NCBI GenBank assembly: GCA_031281385.1 | Contig: JAITFL010000008.1 | Span: 1-8,481 of the forward strand | Source: Holophagales bacterium | Lineage (GTDB): Bacteria > Acidobacteriota > Holophagae > Holophagales > Holophagaceae | Length of the DNA stretch: 8,481 nucleotides | Direction: 5' to 3' | Part shown: positions 1 to 5,704 of the stretch, in pieces | Layout of the letters: each line of letters starts with the position of its first letter | Position numbering within the stretch: the first letter of the stretch is position 1 | Notes under the pieces: generated by a model | The model's database searches: none | Told to the model about the DNA's origin: nothing | Seen by the model: the letters and a program-made list of their open reading frames with translations, nothing else | Position numbers and translations under genes: made by a program

Positions 1-108
1 CGGCTCTTGGCCTGATTGGGCGTCGAGGGCTCCACCAAGGGCGGCCAGCGCGCAGACGCAGTAGACGAACAATGCGGGCAATAGTGGACAAATGGGTCTA
101 TTTCGCAT
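1..108 (-). CDS. Exported protein, N-terminal fragment (runs off the window)
   Basis: Read leftward from ATG at 108-106, 36 codons stay open to the window edge. They encode a clear Sec signal peptide: a basic start (MRNRP), a hydrophobic core of about 20 residues rich in Leu, Ala, Val and Cys, and a plausible signal peptidase I site after ALDA (about residue 30), followed by polar QSGQEP. An AGAGG ribosome binding site lies 7 nt before the ATG. The gene follows the glutamate dehydrogenase on the same strand but is separated from it by a terminator hairpin, so it probably has its own transcription start, although I see no convincing promoter. The protein is exported or periplasmic; nothing more can be said because the mature part is outside the window. 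I chose this start because it combines a ribosome binding site with a complete signal peptide. Confidence 0.7.
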   Translation of the reverse strand, partial: MRNRPICPLLPALFVYCVCALAALGGALDAQSGQEP

Positions 109-145
109 GTACTAACCTCTTGATCATTGGCTTTCGGCAGGTTAA

Positions 146-183
146 GCAAAACGGCCCACCACATGATTTCTCATGGGCGGGCC
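146..183 (-). terminator. Rho-independent terminator after glutamate dehydrogenase
   Basis: GGCCC (153-157) pairs with GGGCC (179-183), then CC pairs with GG, and CATGA (162-166) pairs with TCATG (171-175) around a TTTC loop. This gives about 12 base pairs with one mismatch and one bulged base. Read leftward, the stem is followed by GTTTTGC, a short T run. It lies 30 nt after the GDH stop codon. Confidence 0.7.
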
Positions 184-212
184 ATACAAACAGACACAAA
201 AATCAATAGGTC

Positions 213-1499
213 TTAGACCCAGCCCCTCAGCCTGCAGGCTTCGGCGACGCGCATGATTGAAATCATGTAGGCCGCGTCGCGCATGTAAACCTTCTTCTCC
301 CGCGCCAAGGCAGAAACAGCCTTGAATGCGTTTGTCATCTTTTGGTCCAGCTTGGTGAGGACTTCTTCCTTTTCCCAATAATAATTCATGTTGTTTTGAA
401 CCTGCTCGAAGTACGAGCAGGTGACGCCCCCTGCGTTGCAGAGGAAGTCGGGGCAGAGGAAGATGCCCTTTTTCTGTATCACGGCGTCGGCTTCGGGGGT
501 GGTCGGCCCATTCGCGCCCTCGGCAATCAACTTGACTGTATCCTTGATCTTTTCGACGTTGCTGGCGTTGACCATGTTTTCCTGCGCGGCCGGCACCAAG
601 ACGGTGACAGGCTGCTCTATCCACGCGCCACCGTCCAACTGCTTCCAGCCGTACCCCTTGGCCTTCGCAGGGTCAATGCTGCCGAACTTGTCAACGGAAG
701 CCATTAGCTGCTCGAACTTGATCCCCGCGTCGCTGGCGTAGGTGTAGGCCTTTTTGTCCTTGTTGTCCCAGCAGGAGATAGCGCAGGTCTTTGCGCCATA
801 TTGCTCCAGCAGGTCAAGGGTGTACTGGGCGACGTTGCCCGAACCTTGGATTGACGCGGTGGCACCTTTGATGTCAATGCCAAGCTCTTTCAGGGCTTCG
901 CGGATGGTAAAGACGACGCCGTACCCGGTGGCCTCCGTGCGGCCCAAAGAGCCGCCCGAACCCACAGGCTTGCCGGTGATGGCACCGGGGAACTGGCCGC
1001 CCATGATGTGTTCGTACTCGTCCATTATCCACAGCATGTGCTGGCCGTTGGTCATAACGTCCGGGGCGGGGACGTCTTGGACGGGCCCAACGTTTTTGGC
1101 TATCTGCCTAATGAAGCCGCGGCATATCCGTTCCTGCTCTCTTTCGCTCAGTTCGCGGGGGTCGCAGATAACGCCGCCCTTTCCGCCGCCCAGCGGAATG
1201 TCAACAACGGCGGTCTTCCAGGTCATCCAAGTCGCAAGTGCGCGAATGGTGTCAATCGTTTCGTTGGGGTGGAATCGGATGCCGCCCTTGGCGGGCCCCC
1301 TCGCGTCGCTGTGCTGTACGCGGAACCCCTTGAACACCTTGATTTTCCCATCGTCCATGCGGACAGGGATGCTGAAATGGTATTCGCGCATGGGGACGCG
1401 CAAAAATTCCCTAGTGCCGCTGTCCAGCCCTAGCTTTTCTGCTACGCCGTCAAATTGGCGCTGGGCCATTTCAAAAGGGTTAAAGGTCGAATCAGCCAT
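213..1499 (-). CDS. gdhA: Glutamate dehydrogenase (Glu/Leu/Phe/Val dehydrogenase family)
   Basis: A 428-residue protein of normal length for the hexameric GDH class. It interconverts glutamate and 2-oxoglutarate plus ammonium with NAD(P)(H) in the cytoplasm. The substrate-site residues all appear at the family's spacing: Lys71 (PAKGG), Lys95 (MTWK), Lys107 (LGGGKGG), Asp147 (PAPD) and Ser362 (VTCSYFE), matching Lys89, Lys113, Lys125, Asp165 and Ser380 of the Clostridium symbiosum enzyme. The Rossmann domain begins near residue 213 with the GSGNVA loop at 219-224. The conserved AEGANGP segment (327-332) and NAGGV (355-359) follow. The strand after the glycine loop ends in AISCWDNKDKK rather than the usual VSDS pattern, so the NAD versus NADP preference is not clear. 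The ribosome binding site GAGGAG sits about 9 nt before ATG. A lipoprotein gene ends 62 bp upstream on the same strand and might be cotranscribed. The symbol gdhA is by family; gudB or rocG would be equally valid names. Confidence 0.95.
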   Translation of the reverse strand: MADSTFNPFEMAQRQFDGVAEKLGLDSGTREFLRVPMREYHFSIPVRMDDGKIKVFKGFRVQHSDARGPAKGGIRFHPNETIDTIRALATWMTWKTAVVDIPLGGGKGGVICDPRELSEREQERICRGFIRQIAKNVGPVQDVPAPDVMTNGQHMLWIMDEYEHIMGGQFPGAITGKPVGSGGSLGRTEATGYGVVFTIREALKELGIDIKGATASIQGSGNVAQYTLDLLEQYGAKTCAISCWDNKDKKAYTYASDAGIKFEQLMASVDKFGSIDPAKAKGYGWKQLDGGAWIEQPVTVLVPAAQENMVNASNVEKIKDTVKLIAEGANGPTTPEADAVIQKKGIFLCPDFLCNAGGVTCSYFEQVQNNMNYYWEKEEVLTKLDQKMTNAFKAVSALAREKKVYMRDAAYMISIMRVAEACRLRGWV

Positions 1500-1561
1500 A
1501 AAGTGTCTCCTCAGTTAGAAAAATTGGGCCTTGCCGGTCCATGAAAAAAGATTAAGCTTGG

Positions 1562-2344
1562 TTACTTGCCGTCCGCCACAGGCTCGGGGAACAGCCTGGC
1601 AATGGCGGCTGGGTACTTGTCGAAATCTAGGAACCAGATAAACATGGTGCCATCCGGGTTGTGCCCCACGGTGACGTACGTGATCTCAGTAGTTTCGTTT
1701 ATCATCAGCCGCACATCGTTGAGCTTTTTGTCCCCGCCTTTGTGGTTTGATACTATCGCCTCTATGTTTTGCCACCCATACGTAGGGATGGCCTTTAGCA
1801 TGCGATATAGCCCTGCGGCATAGATAGCCTTGGGGTTTGCGTCAATGGTTTCGGTGAGGTCTTTAAGCAGTTTGTCCGCAAGCTTTTTGTCTGGTATGAC
1901 CTGCCTTGGCATGTCGAGCCTCGCCTGGTTGACCGTTGACAAGGACTTCATGGTTTCATCGTCAATCGCCTTTCCCGAATCCAAAATTTTCAGTTCCTTA
2001 TCAAATTCGCCCCGCGACCACCTTGTTGAAATGTAGCCCTTTTGCACGAGGTCTTGAACGCCGATAGTTTCGATTTCTTCCTCTGTGAGCCTAATTCCCA
2101 AAACACCAGCGCGTGAGTAGAACCAGCTAACCGCGCCCAAGAATTTGTCTCTGTTATCTGGCACAAAGGCCTCTAGGTGCTTGGGATCCTTTCTCACCAT
2201 CGCGTACTTCAGGTGCTTGAGAACGTCAGCTGGCGACGTTGCTGGTTCCGGCGCGACGACCGGCACTGTGTCACTTGGCTTTTTTTCGCACCCCGCTATG
2301 AACAACAACCCAGCAGCCGCGATTATGGCAAGTGGCCTAGACAT
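1562..2344 (-). CDS. Lipoprotein of unknown function
   Basis: A 260-residue protein with a lipoprotein signal peptide: basic start (MSR), hydrophobic stretch to residue 18 and lipobox IAGC with the lipid-carrying Cys19. The next residue is Glu, so no Asp+2 inner-membrane retention signal is present (a rule known from enterobacteria). A short linker rich in Pro, Val, Ala and Ser (about 20-40) is followed by a charged, mostly helical stretch (about 40-190). The C-terminal part looks beta-rich, with a DGTMFIWFLDFDKYP segment near 235-250. I do not recognise a family. A strong AGGAGG ribosome binding site lies 4 nt before ATG, which fixes the start. The start faces rlmH across a 58-bp divergent gap. 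GDH lies 62 bp downstream on the same strand with no obvious terminator between, so the two may share a transcript. Confidence 0.85.
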   Translation of the reverse strand: MSRPLAIIAAAGLLFIAGCEKKPSDTVPVVAPEPATSPADVLKHLKYAMVRKDPKHLEAFVPDNRDKFLGAVSWFYSRAGVLGIRLTEEEIETIGVQDLVQKGYISTRWSRGEFDKELKILDSGKAIDDETMKSLSTVNQARLDMPRQVIPDKKLADKLLKDLTETIDANPKAIYAAGLYRMLKAIPTYGWQNIEAIVSNHKGGDKKLNDVRLMINETTEITYVTVGHNPDGTMFIWFLDFDKYPAAIARLFPEPVADGK

Positions 2345-2367
2345 GATTCCTCCTGTTTAGTTATAGT
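2338..2367 (+). promoter_or_regulatory. Candidate sigma-70-type promoter for rlmH
   Basis: TAGACA (2338-2343) and TATAGT (2362-2367) are separated by 18 bp, each matching five of six consensus positions. Transcription would start near 2374, giving a leader of about 29 nt. That leader (2373-2392) can fold into a small hairpin (GGCA-TTAC-TGCC plus two G-C pairs across an AA bulge) just before the GTG start. The -35 box overlaps the start of the divergent lipoprotein gene, whose own promoter must lie in the same 58-bp gap; a TATAAC on the minus strand (2365-2360) has no good -35 partner. Confidence 0.4.
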
Positions 2368-2402
2368 TTAATGGGGAAGGCATTACTGCCCCATGGAGTC
2401 CA

Positions 2403-2861
2403 GTGTACCCTATCCGCCTGATTGTTGTTGGAAAAACCAAACAGAAATCCATAATAAGTTTGGAAAGCCATTATAAACAATTAGTAAAGGCATACATCCG
2501 CCTTGAAATATTTGAAATCCAAGAGGGCCGGGGCCACACAGAACGCCAGCTATGGGACGAGGCGATGCACATAAGGGCGGCATTGTCTGGGCACAAAAGG
2601 CAAGTGCTTCTGGATCAAGGCGGCGCACAGCGCAGCTCGGAAGAGTTTGCCGCTTGGCTTGGGAGTGTCATGGACAAGGGCGAAAGCCTGGCCTTCGCCA
2701 TCGGCTCCAGCCACGGGTTCCACTCATCCCTGAAAGCGGAAGCCAAAGAAAGCCTTAGCCTAAGCCCGATGACCTTTCCCCACGACCTCTGCCGCGCCAT
2801 GCTAATGGAGCAGCTATTCAGGGCATGCTGCATCTTGCGCGGAAAGCTGTACCACAAATAA
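2403..2861 (+). CDS. rlmH: RlmH, 23S rRNA (pseudouridine1915-N3)-methyltransferase
   Basis: A 152-residue SPOUT-class methyltransferase of normal length for RlmH. It transfers a methyl group from S-adenosylmethionine to pseudouridine 1915 in helix 69 of 23S rRNA on the assembled 70S ribosome. Family signatures are the N-terminal IRLIVVGK (4-11), LLDQGG (69-74), the cofactor loop AIGSSHG (99-105), and the C-terminal knot SLSPMTFPHDLCRAMLMEQLFRA (119-141) with terminal YHK. The loop is usually IGGxxG; here the second Gly is Ser102 while Gly101 and Gly105 are kept. The start is GTG: no ATG is in frame upstream, and starting here places the first beta strand exactly where the family has it. A GGAG motif lies 4 nt upstream, a slightly short spacing. 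No clear terminator follows; the repeat cluster begins about 20 bp after the stop. Confidence 0.93.
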   Translation: MYPIRLIVVGKTKQKSIISLESHYKQLVKAYIRLEIFEIQEGRGHTERQLWDEAMHIRAALSGHKRQVLLDQGGAQRSSEEFAAWLGSVMDKGESLAFAIGSSHGFHSSLKAEAKESLSLSPMTFPHDLCRAMLMEQLFRACCILRGKLYHK

Positions 2862-2880
2862 CACCGAATCCTAATTGATG

Positions 2881-2989
2881 CGGGCTGGCACCCGGCGGGG
2901 GTATTTGCCCGGCGCATATCTTTCGTGCTCGGATTCGCGGCCCGGCAACTTGCTTCGTTTCGCGCCGGGTCGTGGAGCCCGCCCGAATG
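2881..2989 (+). repeat. Intergenic repeat unit, copy R1
   Basis: First copy of the ~115-bp unit, beginning 19 bp after rlmH. Positions 2902-2985 match copy R2 (3132-3215) at 83 of 84 positions. R1 lacks four bases (AGAA) near its left end that R2 and R3 have. It is bounded by an 8-bp inverted repeat, ACCCGGCG near 2890 and CGCCGGGT near 2963-2970. No leader block precedes it. Confidence 0.9.
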
Positions 2990-3017
2990 TAGGACTGGGC
3001 TCTAAAAGTGGTTGTTG

Positions 3018-3030
3018 GCCGCTGCGCGGC
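3018..3030. repeat. Small hairpin between R1 and R2
   Basis: GCCGC-TGC-GCGGC is a perfect 5-bp stem with a 3-nt loop. It lies 9 bp left of a second small hairpin, GCGGC-TTC-GCCGC. Neither is followed by a T run on either strand, so they do not look like terminators. Confidence 0.6.
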
Positions 3031-3039
3031 AGTACTGAT

Positions 3040-3221
3040 GCGGCTTCGCCGCGCCATGGTTATGCCGATTGATGGCGCAGCGAGGTCATTCGCCCGGCAG
3101 TACCATCGGGCAGAATGGCACCCGGCAGGGTTATTTGCCCGGCGCATATCTTTCGTGCTCGGATTCGCGGCCCGGCAACTTGCTTCGTTTCGCACCGGGT
3201 CGTGGAGCCCGCCCGGATGCT
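3040..3221 (+). repeat. Full intergenic repeat unit: leader hairpin plus copy R2
   Basis: The most complete unit on the left. It starts with the hairpin GCGGC-TTC-GCCGC (3040-3052), continues with a leader block (GCCGATTGATGGCGC at 3064-3078, then CGAGGTCATT) and a GCCCG/CGGGC hairpin (3092-3111), and passes into the 115-bp core (3107-3221). The same order appears at 5389-5572 on the right. The core carries an ACCCGG/CCGGGT inverted repeat enclosing about 60 bp. Confidence 0.88.
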
Positions 3222-3226
3222 GAACT

Positions 3227-3360
3227 ATTCGCCCGGCAGTACCATCGGGCAGAATGGTGCCCGGTTTTGTTATTTGCCCGGCTCATATCTTACGTGTTCG
3301 GGTTCGTGGCCTAGCAACTTGGTTCGTTTCGCGCCGGGTCATGGAGCCCGCCCGGATGCT
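3227..3360 (+). repeat. Intergenic repeat unit, copy R3 with short leader
   Basis: The stretch 3227-3257 is identical to 3088-3118, and the 115-bp core (3246-3360) has the same length as R2 with scattered substitutions. R2 and R3 are offset by 139 bp, R1 and R2 by 230 bp. Neither offset is a multiple of three, so open frames through the repeats are not maintained between copies. R3 runs straight into the tail block. Confidence 0.88.
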
Positions 3361-3722
3361 AACTGGGGGTCCGCTCAGGACTGTCCTGCATCTGGTGTTG
3401 ATAGTAGGCGCATGGTTGCGGACAGTCCTTCGCTACCCCCCAGACCCCGGGTACTCGCCTCGCCTACTGCCCTATGTAGGGGCTGATACATGGACATGAC
3501 TTCGTTCAGCGAATGGATGCATCGGGGTGGCTTCGTTCAGCATCGCGCCTTTTTAAACATGGCTTCGAGGAACGCAATCCACGCGGCAACAAGGCTCCGT
3601 TCAGCACTGGATGCCCAATCCGCCATTAAACATTCAACGCGGGCGCCAGCCCGCCGCCACCATTGTCCATTGGAAATGGCTTCCAGGTAGGCTTTTCAGG
3701 CGGATAGTTTTGCAAGTGGCTC
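3361..3722 (+). repeat. Repeat tail T1, including a long inverted repeat and a conserved 3' block
   Basis: This is the right part of the left cluster. It contains a long imperfect inverted repeat (3363-3443) and a 37-nt block (3462-3498) that matches 5861-5897 at 35 of 37 positions. Short direct repeats CTTCGTTCAGC occur at 3500-3510 and 3531-3541, with a diverged version near 3596. A perfect GCGGGC-GCCA-GCCCGC hairpin lies at 3639-3654. The terminal 21-nt block (3702-3722, GGATAGTTTTGCAAG...) matches 5945-5965 with two differences. Relative to the right-hand copy, roughly 120 bp of extra sequence sits between the direct repeats and the terminal block. No gene is seen in 2862-3733 apart from spurious frames. 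Confidence 0.8.
3363..3443. repeat. Long imperfect inverted repeat in tail T1
   Basis: CTGGGGGT (3363-3370) pairs with ACCCCCCAG (3435-3443) allowing one extra C. After a short unpaired stretch, AGGACTGTCC (3377-3386) pairs perfectly with GGACAGTCCT (3420-3429). The arms are about 24 nt each and enclose a 33-nt spacer. The inner arm is itself nearly palindromic. No T run follows, so a simple terminator role is unlikely. Confidence 0.8.
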
Positions 3723-3733
3723 CTTTATTTCAA

Positions 3734-3763
3734 TTGGCACACTTTTGTGTAGTGTGCTACAAT
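3734..3763 (+). promoter_or_regulatory. Sigma-70-type promoter for the zinc-ribbon gene
   Basis: TTGGCA (3734-3739) and TACAAT (3758-3763), 18 bp apart, match four and five of six consensus positions. The predicted transcription start near 3770 rules out the upstream in-frame TTG at 3745 and supports the TTG at 3793. The -35 box begins 11 bp after the end of the repeat tail. Confidence 0.6.
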
Positions 3764-3792
3764 CTATTTTTTGCGGCAAGGAACAAATAGCA

Positions 3793-4122
3793 TTGGACAT
3801 AGAAGAATCGCTGGAACCACAAATCAGGATCGAAAAGCCGTCGTCGCGCCCGCCAAAGGACATCAGGTCTAAAACCTGCGCCACCTGCGAAAGGCCGTTT
3901 ACGCTCGCCGCAGGGCAAAAGTATTTTGACTGCCCCGAGTGCTACCAAAAAAAGATGTCGGCGGCCAGATCAAAGAAGGGCAAAGAAGCCAAAGTCCTCA
4001 CCCAGATACACTGCGCCTCGTGCGGGGCCGTCGAGTTTGTGAGGTTTATCCCCAATGATCCCAGCACAGTGCTATGCCGGCCGTGTTTTGTCAAACGAGC
4101 CAAGGAACAAAAAAAGCATTGA
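3793..4122 (+). CDS. Small double zinc-ribbon protein (CxxC-x14-CxxC and CxxC-x17-CxxC)
   Basis: A 109-residue basic cytoplasmic protein with two four-cysteine knuckles. The first has Cys29, Cys32, Cys47 and Cys50 (CxxC-x14-CxxC); the second has Cys74, Cys77, Cys95 and Cys98 (CxxC-x17-CxxC, reading CASCG...F.P...VLCRPCF). The second fits the small CxxC-x17-CxxC zinc-ribbon family, whose biochemical role is unknown as far as I know; nucleic-acid or protein binding is only a guess. A Lys-rich linker (53-67) and tail (101-109) would suit nucleic-acid contact. The start is TTG at 3793 with AAGGA 9 to 10 nt upstream and a promoter ending at 3763; an in-frame TTG at 3745 would lie upstream of the -10 box and is rejected. 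The exported-protein gene begins 34 bp downstream with its own ribosome binding site and no terminator between, so the two are probably cotranscribed. Confidence 0.8.
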   Translation: MDIEESLEPQIRIEKPSSRPPKDIRSKTCATCERPFTLAAGQKYFDCPECYQKKMSAARSKKGKEAKVLTQIHCASCGAVEFVRFIPNDPSTVLCRPCFVKRAKEQKKH

Positions 4123-4156
4123 GTGCATAACTGTTATTGATTAGGAGTTTTTCAAC

Positions 4157-5356
4157 ATGAAATTAGCACCGGTTCTCATCTTTCAACTGTCGCTGGCCAT
4201 GTCCTTGGCCGCCCAGCAAAACCCGACCAGGCCCCCTACTAGGCCCGCCACCGCCCCTGCAAGCCAGGCCGCGCAGAACGCCGACGGAGTATCGGCCCTA
4301 AAAGAAAAATTCACTGAAGTACTCGACGCCGTGAACGCCTCTTGGTTTGGCTCCCCATACCAGCAGATCAAGGCGGTTGACCTCAATGGCACGCTGGCCA
4401 TTTATTTGAGCGGCAACGTCATTGACGACAAGATACAGCAGCTCACCCAAGGTGCGGTCAAAGGGCTTGGCACCAAGACCGGCCAAGCCATCTGTTCGCT
4501 TTCCGGCACCTATTTCGCCAACGGCGACCACCTGTACAACATCATCGGCGATTTCGGCTCCATGCGATTTCAGCGGTTTGGCGAAAGGGGCTATTGGTAC
4601 ATCAGGGATCAAAACGTCTATACCACGGCCATAACTCTTGCCCCCCCGGACGGGCCCGTATCGTTCATGGGCTGGTTCGCTTCCGTAATCTCGGACATTA
4701 AGGAAGTCTATATCAAGGGTACGGCGTTCAGCGTCTCCAAAGGTAGCAACACTACAGTTGGCGGCAAGTCGGCCGAAACAATCATTTTCAACTCGCCCAC
4801 CTCCGCGTACGACCCAAACAAAAGGGAGCAGCCAGCTTCCGACACCTTTGGCTTTTGGAAAAAAGGGCGCATGGAAGTGGCTTACGACCCCGACAGCAAG
4901 CAGCCCCTTAGAATGATCTACACCAACGTTGGCCAAGGCGTAGAGGCCGGGCTAGAGTTCAGCTACAACGCCGAAGGGCGCGTAAGGCAAGTCGTCATCA
5001 CCAACAGGAGCAAACAGTGGGAGGGCCCTGGCTTTGTGAGGGCCAGGTATGGCAGCGACGGCATGATCTCCGCCATCTCGGGGGAACTGGTCGGGAGCAC
5101 CCATAAAATATCCTTTAACCTCAGCACCGTATGGAACAAAGAAAAAGCGCCATCTAGCATCCAGTCGGCGGTTCCGCCAGTCGCCACCAAACTTGGGCGC
5201 GAAGACATGGAGCTGCGCCTTGCCATGATGTTTGCCGGCAACATTGGCGACCTGCAAAAAATGGGCTTCAACTTTATGATGCCCAAAGTTACCACCGCCC
5301 CAACTCCGGCAGCCCCGGCAGTGCCGATTGTTCCCCCTGCGACACCAACAAAATAG
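4157..5356 (+). CDS. Exported protein of unknown function with Pro/Thr-rich termini
   Basis: A 399-residue protein with a Sec signal peptide (MKL start, hydrophobic to about residue 18, cleavage likely at LAA-QQ near 18-19). A low-complexity linker rich in Pro, Thr, Arg and Ala (21-40), of a type frequent in Planctomycetota exported proteins, comes next. The main body (about 45-365) alternates short polar strands with Gly and aromatic residues. Segments such as GDFGSMRFQRFGERGYWYIRDQ and FSYNAEGRVRQVVITN suggest beta sheet, perhaps like the lipid-binding LolA/RseB fold, but this is only an impression. The C terminus (378-399) is again rich in Pro, Ala and Thr. No lipobox, transmembrane helix or catalytic motif is seen. 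The ribosome binding site AGGAG lies about 9 nt before ATG. It probably shares the promoter of the zinc-ribbon gene. No terminator hairpin follows the stop; the right repeat cluster starts within about 35 bp. Confidence 0.82.
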   Translation: MKLAPVLIFQLSLAMSLAAQQNPTRPPTRPATAPASQAAQNADGVSALKEKFTEVLDAVNASWFGSPYQQIKAVDLNGTLAIYLSGNVIDDKIQQLTQGAVKGLGTKTGQAICSLSGTYFANGDHLYNIIGDFGSMRFQRFGERGYWYIRDQNVYTTAITLAPPDGPVSFMGWFASVISDIKEVYIKGTAFSVSKGSNTTVGGKSAETIIFNSPTSAYDPNKREQPASDTFGFWKKGRMEVAYDPDSKQPLRMIYTNVGQGVEAGLEFSYNAEGRVRQVVITNRSKQWEGPGFVRARYGSDGMISAISGELVGSTHKISFNLSTVWNKEKAPSSIQSAVPPVATKLGREDMELRLAMMFAGNIGDLQKMGFNFMMPKVTTAPTPAAPAVPIVPPATPTK

Positions 5357-5388
5357 GGCCTGCTTCTTTAGTACTTTAATTTATTGGT

Positions 5389-5572
5389 GCGGCTTCGCCG
5401 CAATGATATTTACGCCGATTGGGGACGCGACGAGGTCATTCGCTTGGCAGTATCATCGGGCGGAATGGGTACCAGGCGGGGGTATTTGCTCGGCACGTAT
5501 CTTTCGTCCTCAGGTCTGCCGCCAAGCAACCTGCATTGCCAATCACCGGTTCATGGAGCCCACCCGGATGCT
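5389..5572 (+). repeat. Full intergenic repeat unit on the right: leader hairpin plus copy R4
   Basis: It starts with the same 13-nt hairpin GCGGC-TTC-GCCGC (5389-5401) as the left unit, followed by a diverged leader containing CGAGGTCATT (5431-5440). The core (5457-5572) is 116 bp against 115 bp for R2 and R3. The core is clearly homologous but more diverged, especially in its middle, and it has lost the ACCCGG/CCGGGT pairing seen in R2. Confidence 0.82.
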
Positions 5573-5587
5573 GAACGATACACCCAA

Positions 5588-5704
5588 CGGCTTCATCGTG
5601 CCGATTGATGGCGCGGCGAGGTCATTCGCCGCTTTAACTCGGGACTGGCATACTGCGGCCTTGGGCGTTTCGCGCCGGGTCTTGGAAAAACTTTCTAAAT
5701 GCTA
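5588..5704 (+). repeat. Decayed repeat unit, copy R5
   Basis: The leader block 5600-5630 matches 3064-3094 at 30 of 31 positions. The core is mostly replaced or lost, but CGTTTCGCGCCGGGTC (5666-5681) is identical to the corresponding 16 nt of R3, and ATGCTAACTGGGG at its end joins the tail just as R3 does on the left. The cluster therefore keeps the order leader, core, tail even where the core has decayed. Confidence 0.75.

Noticed and set aside
754..1518. A 254-codon rightward frame opposite the glutamate dehydrogenase
   Set aside because: The GDH reading on the other strand has all catalytic residues and full family length. The opposite frame is a shadow of its codon use.
1500..1561. Terminator or riboswitch between the lipoprotein and GDH genes
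   Set aside because: A GGACCGGCAAGGCCC stretch followed by AATTTTTC looks suggestive on the minus strand, but it does not form a stable continuous stem, and 62 bp is too short for known riboswitch classes.
2881..3360. CRISPR array or integron attC sites
   Set aside because: Units are ~115 bp at irregular offsets (230 and 139 bp), not 25-40 bp repeats with uniform spacers. No attC core sites (GTTRRRY and RYYYAAC) frame the units, and no cas or integrase gene is present.
2875..3499. Several open frames of 65-125 codons on both strands across the left repeat cluster
   Set aside because: Repeat copies are offset by 230 and 139 bp, neither a multiple of three, so the same repeat is read in different frames. 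Substitutions show no codon pattern and no start has a ribosome binding site. They are frames through GC-rich noncoding repeats.
3639..3654. GCGGGC-GCCA-GCCCGC hairpin as a terminator
   Set aside because: There is no T run on either strand after the stem, and no gene ends nearby on either strand.
3745..3792. An earlier TTG start for the zinc-ribbon gene at 3745
   Set aside because: It lies between the -35 and -10 boxes of the promoter, upstream of the predicted transcription start. The TTG at 3793 has AAGGA at proper spacing.
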